From positions 1 through 5,030 of the forward strand of contig DAOUSS010000127.1 of the NCBI GenBank assembly GCA_030627085.1: DNA of 5,030 bases. Reading direction: 5' to 3'. Below the pieces are notes generated by a model. It saw nothing but the letters and a program-made list of their open reading frames with translations, made no database searches and had not been told where the DNA came from. Positions 1 to 5,030 of this stretch are shown here, piece by piece; the first letter of the stretch is position 1, and every line of letters starts with the position of its first letter. The position numbers and the translations under genes were made by a program. The DNA comes from Candidatus Stahliibacteriota bacterium (GTDB lineage Bacteria; Hydrothermota; UBA3073).

Positions 1-2660
1 ATACGATAGGGCTTACAGGGGGTAACCCAGAGGCTGTTCTGGAGTTTATTGTGTCTGATATGAGTGTTTCAAAGGATGGGATAATAGCCTTTACAAGAGG
101 ATATTACTCCTGGTGGAGAAAGGGATACAGGGGTTCTGCCTCGAGCGATATGTGGGTTTGTGAGGCGGATAGTGTCTATTTTTTATTTAAAAAGCATACA
201 GAATACAATGATGGTTATCCAATGTGGGCAGATTCGGGTATTCTGTATTTTCTCTCTGACAGAAACGGCACTTCCAATATTTATAGGTATTCCCTTGTAA
301 CGGGTAAACTTCAGCAACTCACATATTTTGAGGACGATGGAGTGAGATATCCTGCAATAGGCGGTGGAGGTGAAAGAATTGTATTTGAGAGGGGTTTTGG
401 TCTCTACATGCTTGATACCCGTACCCTTGAGATAAAGGAGATAGAGATAGAAGTGATAGAGGAGGAATGGAAAGATACATGGCTTACAGAATGTAAGGAT
501 ATAAGCGAATTTACTACATCAAATGGCGTAGTGGCGTTCATCCTACGAGGGGATGTATATGTGGGGGATACCTCAGGGGGTAAGGCAAGAAGGATTACTG
601 ATTGCTCTGCCAAGGCGATGGATCTTAAGTTTGCAGAAGAAGGAGAAGTACTCTATTTCGCATCCGATAGAGACGGAAATTATGATATATACAGGATAAA
701 AAGTTCAGACAAGGATATGAAAAGGCTTGATATCTCTTTATCCTTAAAGGATGAGAAAATAATATCAACACCCTTTGATGAACATATGCCTAAGATTTCG
801 CCTGACGGAAAGAAAGTGGCATTTATAAGGGATCGGGGGAAACTGGTGATGTACGATCTTAAAAGAAAGAAAGAGAGACTCCTGTCTGAGGAATGGAGAG
901 TAGGCGAATATGTATGGTCTCCTGATAGCAGATGGATAGCATATAGGGGGGAGAATTATATAGATGATATCTATGTAGTGAATGTTGAGACAGAAGAGGT
1001 CTGGAACATATCAAAGCATCCCAATCCAGATATCTCTCCTGTATGGTCGGGCGATGGGAGGATGCTTGCGTTCTCATCGAAGAGGGAAGGTGGTGAATAC
1101 GATATATGGTGGATATATCTGCAAAAGGAGGATGATGAAAAGACAGAGGAGGACTGGAAGAGAGAAAAGGTGATTACAAAGAAAGATAGTATTCCTTGTG
1201 TAAAGATAGATTTTGAAGATATAGACAAGAGGGTGAGGAGAGGAACAAAACTGCCAGGTGATGCCATTATATTCGCCATATCCTCTGATAATGAGAGATT
1301 TATATTCAGGAGTAATCACACAGGCAAGGCAGATCTCTATACTATTGGGAAGAAGAACGGTAACCCGAAGCCTTTGACTACAGGAGGTGTGGAACCTGAA
1401 CAGGTGGTGGTAGAGGATGACAAGGTCTACTACCTCTCTAAAGGAAAGATAAAAAGAACAGATATGGGGGGCAAGGAAGGAAGGGGGATAAATTTTGATA
1501 TAAAAGAGAGGATAGATATAAAGGCTGAGAGGGAGCAGATGTTTAACGAGGTGTGGAGAACGCTGCGAAACGAGTTCTATGATGAGAATTTTCATGGGGT
1601 TGATTGGGATAGTATGCATAATAAATATAAGGAACAGACGCTTAAGGCGAAACATCCATATGAGTTCAGAAATGTGATAAGACTTATGCTGGGCGAGCTC
1701 AATTCATCTCATCTCGGTATATACAAGGTTCGGGAGTTGCTCCCACTTCCTACAGGTATGCTTGGGGTGGTATGGGACTATAACTACAAGGGAGACGGGA
1801 TTAAGGTGAGGAGGGTTATAAAGAACTCACCAGTAGATAGAGAGGAAAGCAGACTCTATAAAGGAGATGTCATATTAAGTATAGATGATGTAAATATTGG
1901 AAGGGATAACGTATATAAGATTATGGAGGGTAAGTCGGATGAACTTGTAAGATTGCGAGTGCTGGATAGAAAAGGCAAAAAGAGAGAGGTGCGGATAAGA
2001 CCTTCAGATATAGATGAAATAGACAAATGTCTTTACGAGGAGTGGGTAGATGAGCGAAGGGATATGGTGAAAGAATTCTCTGGCGGAAGATTGGGTTATA
2101 TCCACATACCACATATGGGGTGGACATCCATAGATAAATTCCAGCAAGAGCTGTACAGGCAGGGGCTTGGGAAGGATGGACTTGTTATTGATGTGAGGGA
2201 CAACTCAGGTGGTTGGATTGCTGACCATCTCCTGGTGATGCTTGATACAAGGGCTCATTCTTATACGATCTGGAGAGGTGGCAAACCAGGTTATCCCGTA
2301 TCTGAGAGGTTACCCTACTATGTATGGCCAAAGCCCTCTATAGTACTGATAAACGAGAAAACAGTGAGTAATGGTGAGATATTTGCCCATGCATACAAGA
2401 CACTCGGCATAGGTAAACTTGTGGGCAACAGGACGCAAGGGAACGTGATCAGTACGGGCAGGAGGACACTCAGGGACGGAACGATATTTACAGTTCCAGG
2501 AAGGGGATGGTACAGGATAAATGATGGTATGAGTCTGGAGGGAGGAGGCGCTGTTCCAGATTACTGTGTATATAACCCACCGTACGAGGACACACAACCC
2601 GCCGACGAGCAACTGAAGAGAGCAGTAGAGATACTATTTAAAAGCCTTTCTTCTGAATAA
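1..2660 (+). CDS. Tricorn-like S41 family peptidase (propeller-PDZ-protease), 5'-partial
   Basis: This is a large cytosolic serine protease of the tricorn type, expected to cleave oligopeptides released by ATP-dependent proteases. The frame is open to the left edge (first full codon at 3). The 16 codons before the GTG at 51 read TIGLTGGNPEAVLEFI, a normal inter-blade stretch, so the true start lies upstream; GGAG at 41-44 before that GTG is probably chance. About 885 residues are visible, against roughly 1000-1090 usual for the family. Counting GTG 51 as residue 1: TolB/WD40-like propeller repeats include SPDGK 250-254, SPDSR 290-294 and SGDGR 333-337; an acidic linker lies at about 359-372; the tricorn-typical VKIDFEDIDKRVRR is at 384-397; the helical core domain starts near 490; SSH is at 552-554; PDZ is about 569-651; the protease core follows. 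By motif alignment S553/H554 match tricorn S745/H746, S773 matches the S965 nucleophile and E830 matches E1023, so the enzyme looks active. N774 replaces the Asp after the nucleophile. No secretion signal can be assessed. Confidence 0.92.
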   Translation, partial: TIGLTGGNPEAVLEFIVSDMSVSKDGIIAFTRGYYSWWRKGYRGSASSDMWVCEADSVYFLFKKHTEYNDGYPMWADSGILYFLSDRNGTSNIYRYSLVTGKLQQLTYFEDDGVRYPAIGGGGERIVFERGFGLYMLDTRTLEIKEIEIEVIEEEWKDTWLTECKDISEFTTSNGVVAFILRGDVYVGDTSGGKARRITDCSAKAMDLKFAEEGEVLYFASDRDGNYDIYRIKSSDKDMKRLDISLSLKDEKIISTPFDEHMPKISPDGKKVAFIRDRGKLVMYDLKRKKERLLSEEWRVGEYVWSPDSRWIAYRGENYIDDIYVVNVETEEVWNISKHPNPDISPVWSGDGRMLAFSSKREGGEYDIWWIYLQKEDDEKTEEDWKREKVITKKDSIPCVKIDFEDIDKRVRRGTKLPGDAIIFAISSDNERFIFRSNHTGKADLYTIGKKNGNPKPLTTGGVEPEQVVVEDDKVYYLSKGKIKRTDMGGKEGRGINFDIKERIDIKAEREQMFNEVWRTLRNEFYDENFHGVDWDSMHNKYKEQTLKAKHPYEFRNVIRLMLGELNSSHLGIYKVRELLPLPTGMLGVVWDYNYKGDGIKVRRVIKNSPVDREESRLYKGDVILSIDDVNIGRDNVYKIMEGKSDELVRLRVLDRKGKKREVRIRPSDIDEIDKCLYEEWVDERRDMVKEFSGGRLGYIHIPHMGWTSIDKFQQELYRQGLGKDGLVIDVRDNSGGWIADHLLVMLDTRAHSYTIWRGGKPGYPVSERLPYYVWPKPSIVLINEKTVSNGEIFAHAYKTLGIGKLVGNRTQGNVISTGRRTLRDGTIFTVPGRGWYRINDGMSLEGGGAVPDYCVYNPPYEDTQPADEQLKRAVEILFKSLSSE

Positions 2661-3366
2661 CAGATATATACATTCCCGTATCTGATTCTATAAATTTCTT
2701 AACTGACCATCTGGTATCCTTAAGCATCGCCTTCATTTCCTCTCGAGATACCATCAAGTAGTCAATCCATGGATCTGCATAGATTTTATATCGTACTCTG
2801 AGCCTTATTTGCCCCGCCATTCTTCCTCTTTTTCTGTTAGATTCGTGGTATTTGAGATGTATGGGCTCATCTGTTTTGTATGGGTCTCTCGTTTCTGCTA
2901 TTATGAGTGCGTTTTCTGTGGTGATGTTGTAGAACCTTTTTAGAAGCCATTTTGTCCTTCTTTTATTTGCAAAGAGTCCAAAATTATTTCCAAGCATAAG
3001 TATCGTATCAAATTTACCTAGATCTCTTCCGATTTGTGTGATTGGTAATACTTTTGCCTTTTTCAACCCTCTGAGTTTACAAGCCTTGATTGCCAGTGGA
3101 GATATATCCGTTCCTAATACATCCAATCCTCTTTCTTGAAGATATATTGAATGTCTTCCTACACCGCATCCTATGTCAAGAACCCTTCCTTTGGCATATT
3201 TCAATGCCTTTTTTTCATGTTCAGGCCAGTCAAGATATTCTGCAAAATATCCTGCAATTCTTCCCGCCTCTATAAGCCCATCATCTCTTTCTATGATGAT
3301 AAACTGACCCTTGCCTTTTAAATAATCGTACAACCCATGTCCGAATGCATCATCAAAATCTGACAT
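2638..3366 (-). CDS. Class I SAM-dependent methyltransferase
   Basis: A 242-residue protein with a Rossmann-fold methyltransferase core that should transfer a methyl group from S-adenosylmethionine; the acceptor is unknown. Visible motifs are motif I VLDIGCGVGRHSIYLQ at 62-77 (glycine-rich SAM loop), the acidic end of strand 2 in DVLGTDIS at 82-89, and the motif IV region FDTILMLGNNFGLF at 119-132, whose GNN replaces the DxFY/NPPY signatures of N-methyltransferases acting on nucleic acids. A basic segment NRKRGRMAGQIRLRVRY (177-193) followed by DYLMVSREEM (202-211) resembles a conserved C-terminal cap in a group of archaeal and bacterial class I enzymes. The length is normal for a stand-alone enzyme. 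The ATG is preceded by AGGAAG with a 5-nt spacer. The gene starts 36 bp after the DUF3795 gene on the same strand, suggesting co-transcription. Its last 23 bp overlap the end of the opposing protease gene. Fold assignment is secure; a small-molecule acceptor is inference. Confidence 0.88.
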   Translation of the reverse strand: MSDFDDAFGHGLYDYLKGKGQFIIIERDDGLIEAGRIAGYFAEYLDWPEHEKKALKYAKGRVLDIGCGVGRHSIYLQERGLDVLGTDISPLAIKACKLRGLKKAKVLPITQIGRDLGKFDTILMLGNNFGLFANKRRTKWLLKRFYNITTENALIIAETRDPYKTDEPIHLKYHESNRKRGRMAGQIRLRVRYKIYADPWIDYLMVSREEMKAMLKDTRWSVKKFIESDTGMYISVIQKKGF

Positions 3367-3371
3367 AATTA

Positions 3372-3377
3372 CTTCCT
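3372..3377 (-). promoter_or_regulatory. Shine-Dalgarno site of the methyltransferase gene
   Basis: AGGAAG on the minus strand lies 5 nt upstream of the ATG at 3366-3364. It supports that start and shows the gene has its own ribosome-binding site even if it is transcribed with the gene before it. Confidence 0.6.
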
Positions 3378-3402
3378 TTCTTTAGGTATTATGTCGCCTA
3401 CC

Positions 3403-3753
3403 TCATTTCTTTCTCATCCCTTTGAGTCGGTTTAGAGCTTCTCCGTATTTTTTGCTTCCTTTAGCCCACTCGTTAAGTTTCTCGCATGGAAAATCAGCAC
3501 ATTCACAGCAAAATTCTAACCCCTTCTTATCAACACAACATTTGAGTATCCAACAGTCTGGAGACCAGTGTTTTGTTCTGTCACCCTTACAACCCGAGCA
3601 GCAGATGTCCTTCATCTTTACCTCGGTATCTCTTTCTTTTTTAAACCAGTTTACAATTTGCTGTGCTATTTCAGGATTGTTTCGTGCCCGAAAGATATCA
3701 CATTCACTGCAGTCCAATCCACAAACTGCAATCATCTGGTTCTCTTTGTTCAT
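3403..3753 (-). CDS. DUF3795 domain-containing cysteine-rich protein
   Basis: A 116-residue protein of unknown function matching the DUF3795 family pattern. Thirteen cysteines are arranged as CxxxCxxC (11, 15, 18), CCxxC (51, 52, 55), single C67, CC (72, 73), CCxC (82, 83, 85) and C90, the last within the family-typical DFPCEKL. Such spacing suggests metal binding (zinc or an Fe-S cluster), but no catalytic motif is recognisable. The C-terminal quarter is lysine-rich and probably helical. There is no signal peptide or membrane segment, so it should be cytosolic. The frame can be extended upstream to an ATG at 3792, but the ATG at 3753 is preferred: it has GAGGGG 5 nt upstream, and the extra 13 residues would be encoded by spacer sequence and are unlike the family's usual start just before the first CGLDC motif. 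The methyltransferase follows 36 bp downstream on the same strand. Confidence 0.85.
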   Translation of the reverse strand: MNKENQMIAVCGLDCSECDIFRARNNPEIAQQIVNWFKKERDTEVKMKDICCSGCKGDRTKHWSPDCWILKCCVDKKGLEFCCECADFPCEKLNEWAKGSKKYGEALNRLKGMRKK

Positions 3754-3758
3754 ACTTA

Positions 3759-3764
3759 CCCCTC
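3759..3764 (-). promoter_or_regulatory. Shine-Dalgarno site deciding the DUF3795 start
   Basis: GAGGGG on the minus strand lies 5 nt before the ATG at 3753-3751. The alternative in-frame ATG at 3792 has no comparable purine-rich site, so this element favours the shorter 116-residue product. Confidence 0.5.
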
Positions 3765-3790
3765 TGCTTCTTAATGTTATGTAAGACATC

Positions 3791-3840
3791 AACCACAGAG
3801 TTGCCTTACGGGGGCCTTCGGCTTACAGAGGACACAGAGA
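3791..3840. repeat. Interrupted extragenic repeat with 24-bp insert
   Basis: The segment reads aaccacagag, then 24 bp (3801-3824), then acagag, then gacacagaga. The two outer halves would join as aaccacagaggacacagaga, a short non-coding repeat type that I recall from memory in many uncultured bacterial genomes. The hexamer acagag occurs at 3795-3800 and again at 3825-3830, exactly bracketing the insert, with a third copy at 3834-3839. The insert is GC-rich compared with its surroundings and has internal near-repeats (gccttacgg and gccttcgg). It lies in the 144-bp spacer between the dehydrogenase and DUF3795 genes. The direct repeats are visible in the sequence; membership of a dispersed repeat family is inferred. 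Confidence 0.5.
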
Positions 3841-3897
3841 TTTTATATCCCTTTTCTCTCCGCGAATCCGAATTTATCTGTACACCGATATTTTAAT

Positions 3898-4926
3898 TCA
3901 ATCAATTCTTAATACCTTTGCTCCCCGAATTTTTCTCTCTTTAAGTTCGAGCAATGCCTTGTTAGCCTCTTTTAGTGAGAATTCCTGAACTTCGGGTTTA
4001 ATGGGAATTTCAGCAGCCAGTTTCAAAAATTCGCTGACATCTCGTCTGGCCACGTTAGCCACACTCTTTATCTCTTTTTCATGCCAGAGATGGGTTGGAT
4101 AATCTAATTTTAAGAGATATTCCTTGTCCACCTCCTCTTTGCGAATTGCATTAATAACAAGTCTCCCCCCATTTGTTAAATTCTTTAAAGCTTCTATTAT
4201 TGGCTTCCAGACAGGTGTAGTGTCAATTATGCAATCCAGTTTTTCGGGCGGTTTATCTTCAGTGTCACCCGCCCAGATAGCCCCAAGTTCTTTGGCAAAA
4301 TTTCGTTCCTGTTCACTCCTTGCAAATACGAAGACTTTGGAGTTTGGATATTTGTGTCTTGCCATCTTAATTACAAGGTGGGCAGAAGCGCCAAATCCGG
4401 TAAGTCCCAGATTTTGTCCATCTTTGATGCCGGTTAATTGCAGTGACCGGTAGCCGATGGCTCCGGCACATAGAAGGGGAGCTGCTTCTGAATCAGAGAA
4501 CACATCGGGAATTTTATAGGCAAAGTCTTCTAAAACGGTAATATACTCCGCATACCCCCCGTTGACATCCCTTCCGGTTGCTTTGAAATTTTCACATAAA
4601 TTCTCATTGCCTTCAAGGCAGAATTTGCATCTTCCGCATGCTGAATAAATCCATGCTATCCCAACCCTATCTCCAATTTTAAACTTGTTTGCTTTGGTAC
4701 CGTTTTCCTTCACCCTTCCGACAACCTGGTGACCCAGAACAACTGGAAACCGGGGCGGGGGTGTTCTTCCCTCAATTTCATCCAATTCTGTATGACAGAC
4801 CCCACATGCTGAAACTTTTACTAAAATTTCCTTTTCTCCCGGAACAGGTTTGGGAAGATTTACCAACTCGAGCGGTCTCTTATCTTCTTCCAAACTGCAT
4901 ATCTTATTCAATACCATTGCTTTCAT
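3898..4926 (-). CDS. Zinc-dependent alcohol dehydrogenase (MDR superfamily, CAD-like)
   Basis: A 342-residue medium-chain dehydrogenase of typical length, expected to oxidise alcohols or reduce aldehydes reversibly in the cytosol. The N-terminal GroES-like domain carries the catalytic-zinc ligands C44 (CGVCHTEL), H66 (GHQVVGRV) and C153 (LLCAGAIGYR), and the structural-zinc ligands C97, C100, C103 and C111. The Rossmann domain has the nucleotide loop GLTGFGASAH (174-183). Strand 2 ends VFVFARSEQER (198-208) with Arg203-Ser204 instead of the Asp/Glu typical of NAD enzymes, so NADP(H) is the likelier cofactor (inference). The usual GHE is GHQ here, a change I believe is common in this subgroup. 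The ATG at 4926 is supported by GGGAGGT 8 nt upstream; a second Met at residue 4 is less well placed. It is the first minus-strand gene in the window, 144 bp before DUF3795. The substrate cannot be predicted; the motif pattern resembles the cinnamyl-alcohol-dehydrogenase-like group. Confidence 0.93.
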   Translation of the reverse strand: MKAMVLNKICSLEEDKRPLELVNLPKPVPGEKEILVKVSACGVCHTELDEIEGRTPPPRFPVVLGHQVVGRVKENGTKANKFKIGDRVGIAWIYSACGRCKFCLEGNENLCENFKATGRDVNGGYAEYITVLEDFAYKIPDVFSDSEAAPLLCAGAIGYRSLQLTGIKDGQNLGLTGFGASAHLVIKMARHKYPNSKVFVFARSEQERNFAKELGAIWAGDTEDKPPEKLDCIIDTTPVWKPIIEALKNLTNGGRLVINAIRKEEVDKEYLLKLDYPTHLWHEKEIKSVANVARRDVSEFLKLAAEIPIKPEVQEFSLKEANKALLELKERKIRGAKVLRID

Positions 4927-4934
4927 TTCTGTCT

Positions 4935-4941
4935 ACCTCCC
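4935..4941 (-). promoter_or_regulatory. Strong Shine-Dalgarno site of the alcohol dehydrogenase
   Basis: GGGAGGT on the minus strand, 8 nt before the ATG at 4926-4924, is close to the ideal anti-SD complement. It fixes the start at MKAMVLNK and points to efficient translation in a host with canonical SD-led initiation. Confidence 0.7.
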
Positions 4942-4950
4942 TCTTTTATT

Positions 4951-5010
4951 GGGGTCAGGCTGAAAAATAGAAATAACTAAAATCCTGACTTTGACTATGT
5001 GACTATATAG
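4951..5010. repeat. Repeat-like non-coding segment with inverted and direct repeats
   Basis: The segment begins ggggtcagg and contains a 6-bp inverted repeat, gtcagg at 4954-4959 and cctgac at 4984-4989, with 24 A-rich bases between. It is followed by direct copies of tgact at 4986, 4992 and 5000, the last two extended to gactat at 4993-4998 and 5001-5006. A 'ggggtcagg' motif with nearby 'tgact/gacta' repeats recalls the ends of IS200/REP-associated (Y1) transposase units in bacterial genomes, but that is recollection and no transposase is in view. It could equally be an operator region upstream of the dehydrogenase, starting 25 bp before its ATG. Confidence 0.35.
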
Positions 5011-5030
5011 ATTGTAATTTTTACTCTTCG

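Larger units (their letters stand above)
3754..3897. other. Intergenic spacer between dehydrogenase and DUF3795 genes
   Basis: These 144 bp carry no convincing gene. Apart from the interrupted repeat and the DUF3795 ribosome-binding site they hold an A/T-rich stretch at 3840-3897. No clean hairpin followed by a T-run is present, so I cannot place a terminator for the dehydrogenase. A TATAAA-like string on the minus strand near 3842-3848 could be a -10 element for DUF3795, but no matching -35 is evident. Whether the DUF3795-methyltransferase pair has its own promoter or is read through from the dehydrogenase is open. Confidence 0.4.

Noticed and set aside
51..53. GTG at 51 with GGAG at 41-44 as the real start of the protease
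   Set aside because: The frame stays open to base 3 and the upstream codons read as a typical propeller linker; starting here would cut a blade and leave the protein well short of family length.
1074..1655. Long minus-strand open frame of 193 codons opposite the protease gene
   Set aside because: It is a shadow of the protease frame: composition is skewed to I/L/S/P/Y, there is no recognisable domain, and the forward frame has well-conserved protease motifs throughout.
2661..2684. Inverted repeat cagata / tatctg (12-nt loop) immediately after the protease stop, a possible terminator
   Set aside because: The stem is only 6 A/T-rich pairs, there is no clean T-run after it, and it lies wholly inside the methyltransferase coding sequence.
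3422..3784. Plus-strand open frame of 120 codons opposite the DUF3795 gene
   Set aside because: It mirrors the DUF3795 coding sequence, whose cysteine pattern is family-like; the plus-strand product resembles no family I know.
3812..3824. Hairpin gcc-ttc-ggc in the 24-bp insert as a terminator
   Set aside because: It has only three G-C pairs plus wobble pairs and is not followed by a T-run on either strand.
5003..5030. TATAGT-like -10 box for the dehydrogenase on the minus strand
   Set aside because: The string is present, but no recognisable -35 hexamer lies at the right distance upstream, and A/T-rich DNA gives such matches by chance.

Overview
The window looks like ordinary chromosomal sequence from an uncultivated prokaryote, more likely a bacterium than an archaeon, but the phylum cannot be fixed from sequence alone. 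Pointers are purine-rich Shine-Dalgarno sites before all three complete genes, heavy use of AGA/AGG for Arg and (in the first gene) ATA for Ile, and two kinds of short extragenic sequence that I recall from bacterial genomes: an 'accacagag...gacacagaga' repeat and a 'ggggtcagg' motif. Tricorn-type proteases and DUF3795 proteins occur in both domains, so an archaeon is not excluded. I see no phage, CRISPR array, defence island, rRNA or tRNA, and no clear sign of a previously undescribed system.

Layout. Positions 1-2660 (+) hold most of a large tricorn-like S41 protease whose N-terminus lies outside the window. Its beta-propeller repeats, PDZ domain and Ser/His/Ser/Glu catalytic residues are all recognisable. 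Convergent to it, and overlapping its 3' end by 23 bp, is a minus-strand group. In transcription order this is a zinc-dependent alcohol dehydrogenase (4926-3898), a 144-bp spacer with an interrupted short repeat, a small cysteine-rich DUF3795 protein (3753-3403), and 36 bp further on a class I SAM-dependent methyltransferase (3366-2638). The last 104 bases (4927-5030) are non-coding and carry the dehydrogenase ribosome-binding site plus a repeat-like segment.

How the genes may work together. The protease would cut cytosolic peptides made by upstream ATP-dependent proteases. The dehydrogenase would interconvert alcohols and aldehydes, probably with NADP(H). The DUF3795 protein and the methyltransferase are close enough to be co-transcribed, but the substrates of both are unknown. 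Nothing ties the protease to the minus-strand genes beyond the convergent overlap. The points most worth a second look are the repeat whose two halves are split by a 24-bp insert flanked by a 6-bp duplication, the repeat-like segment at the right edge, the antisense gene-end overlap, and the DUF3795-methyltransferase pair.
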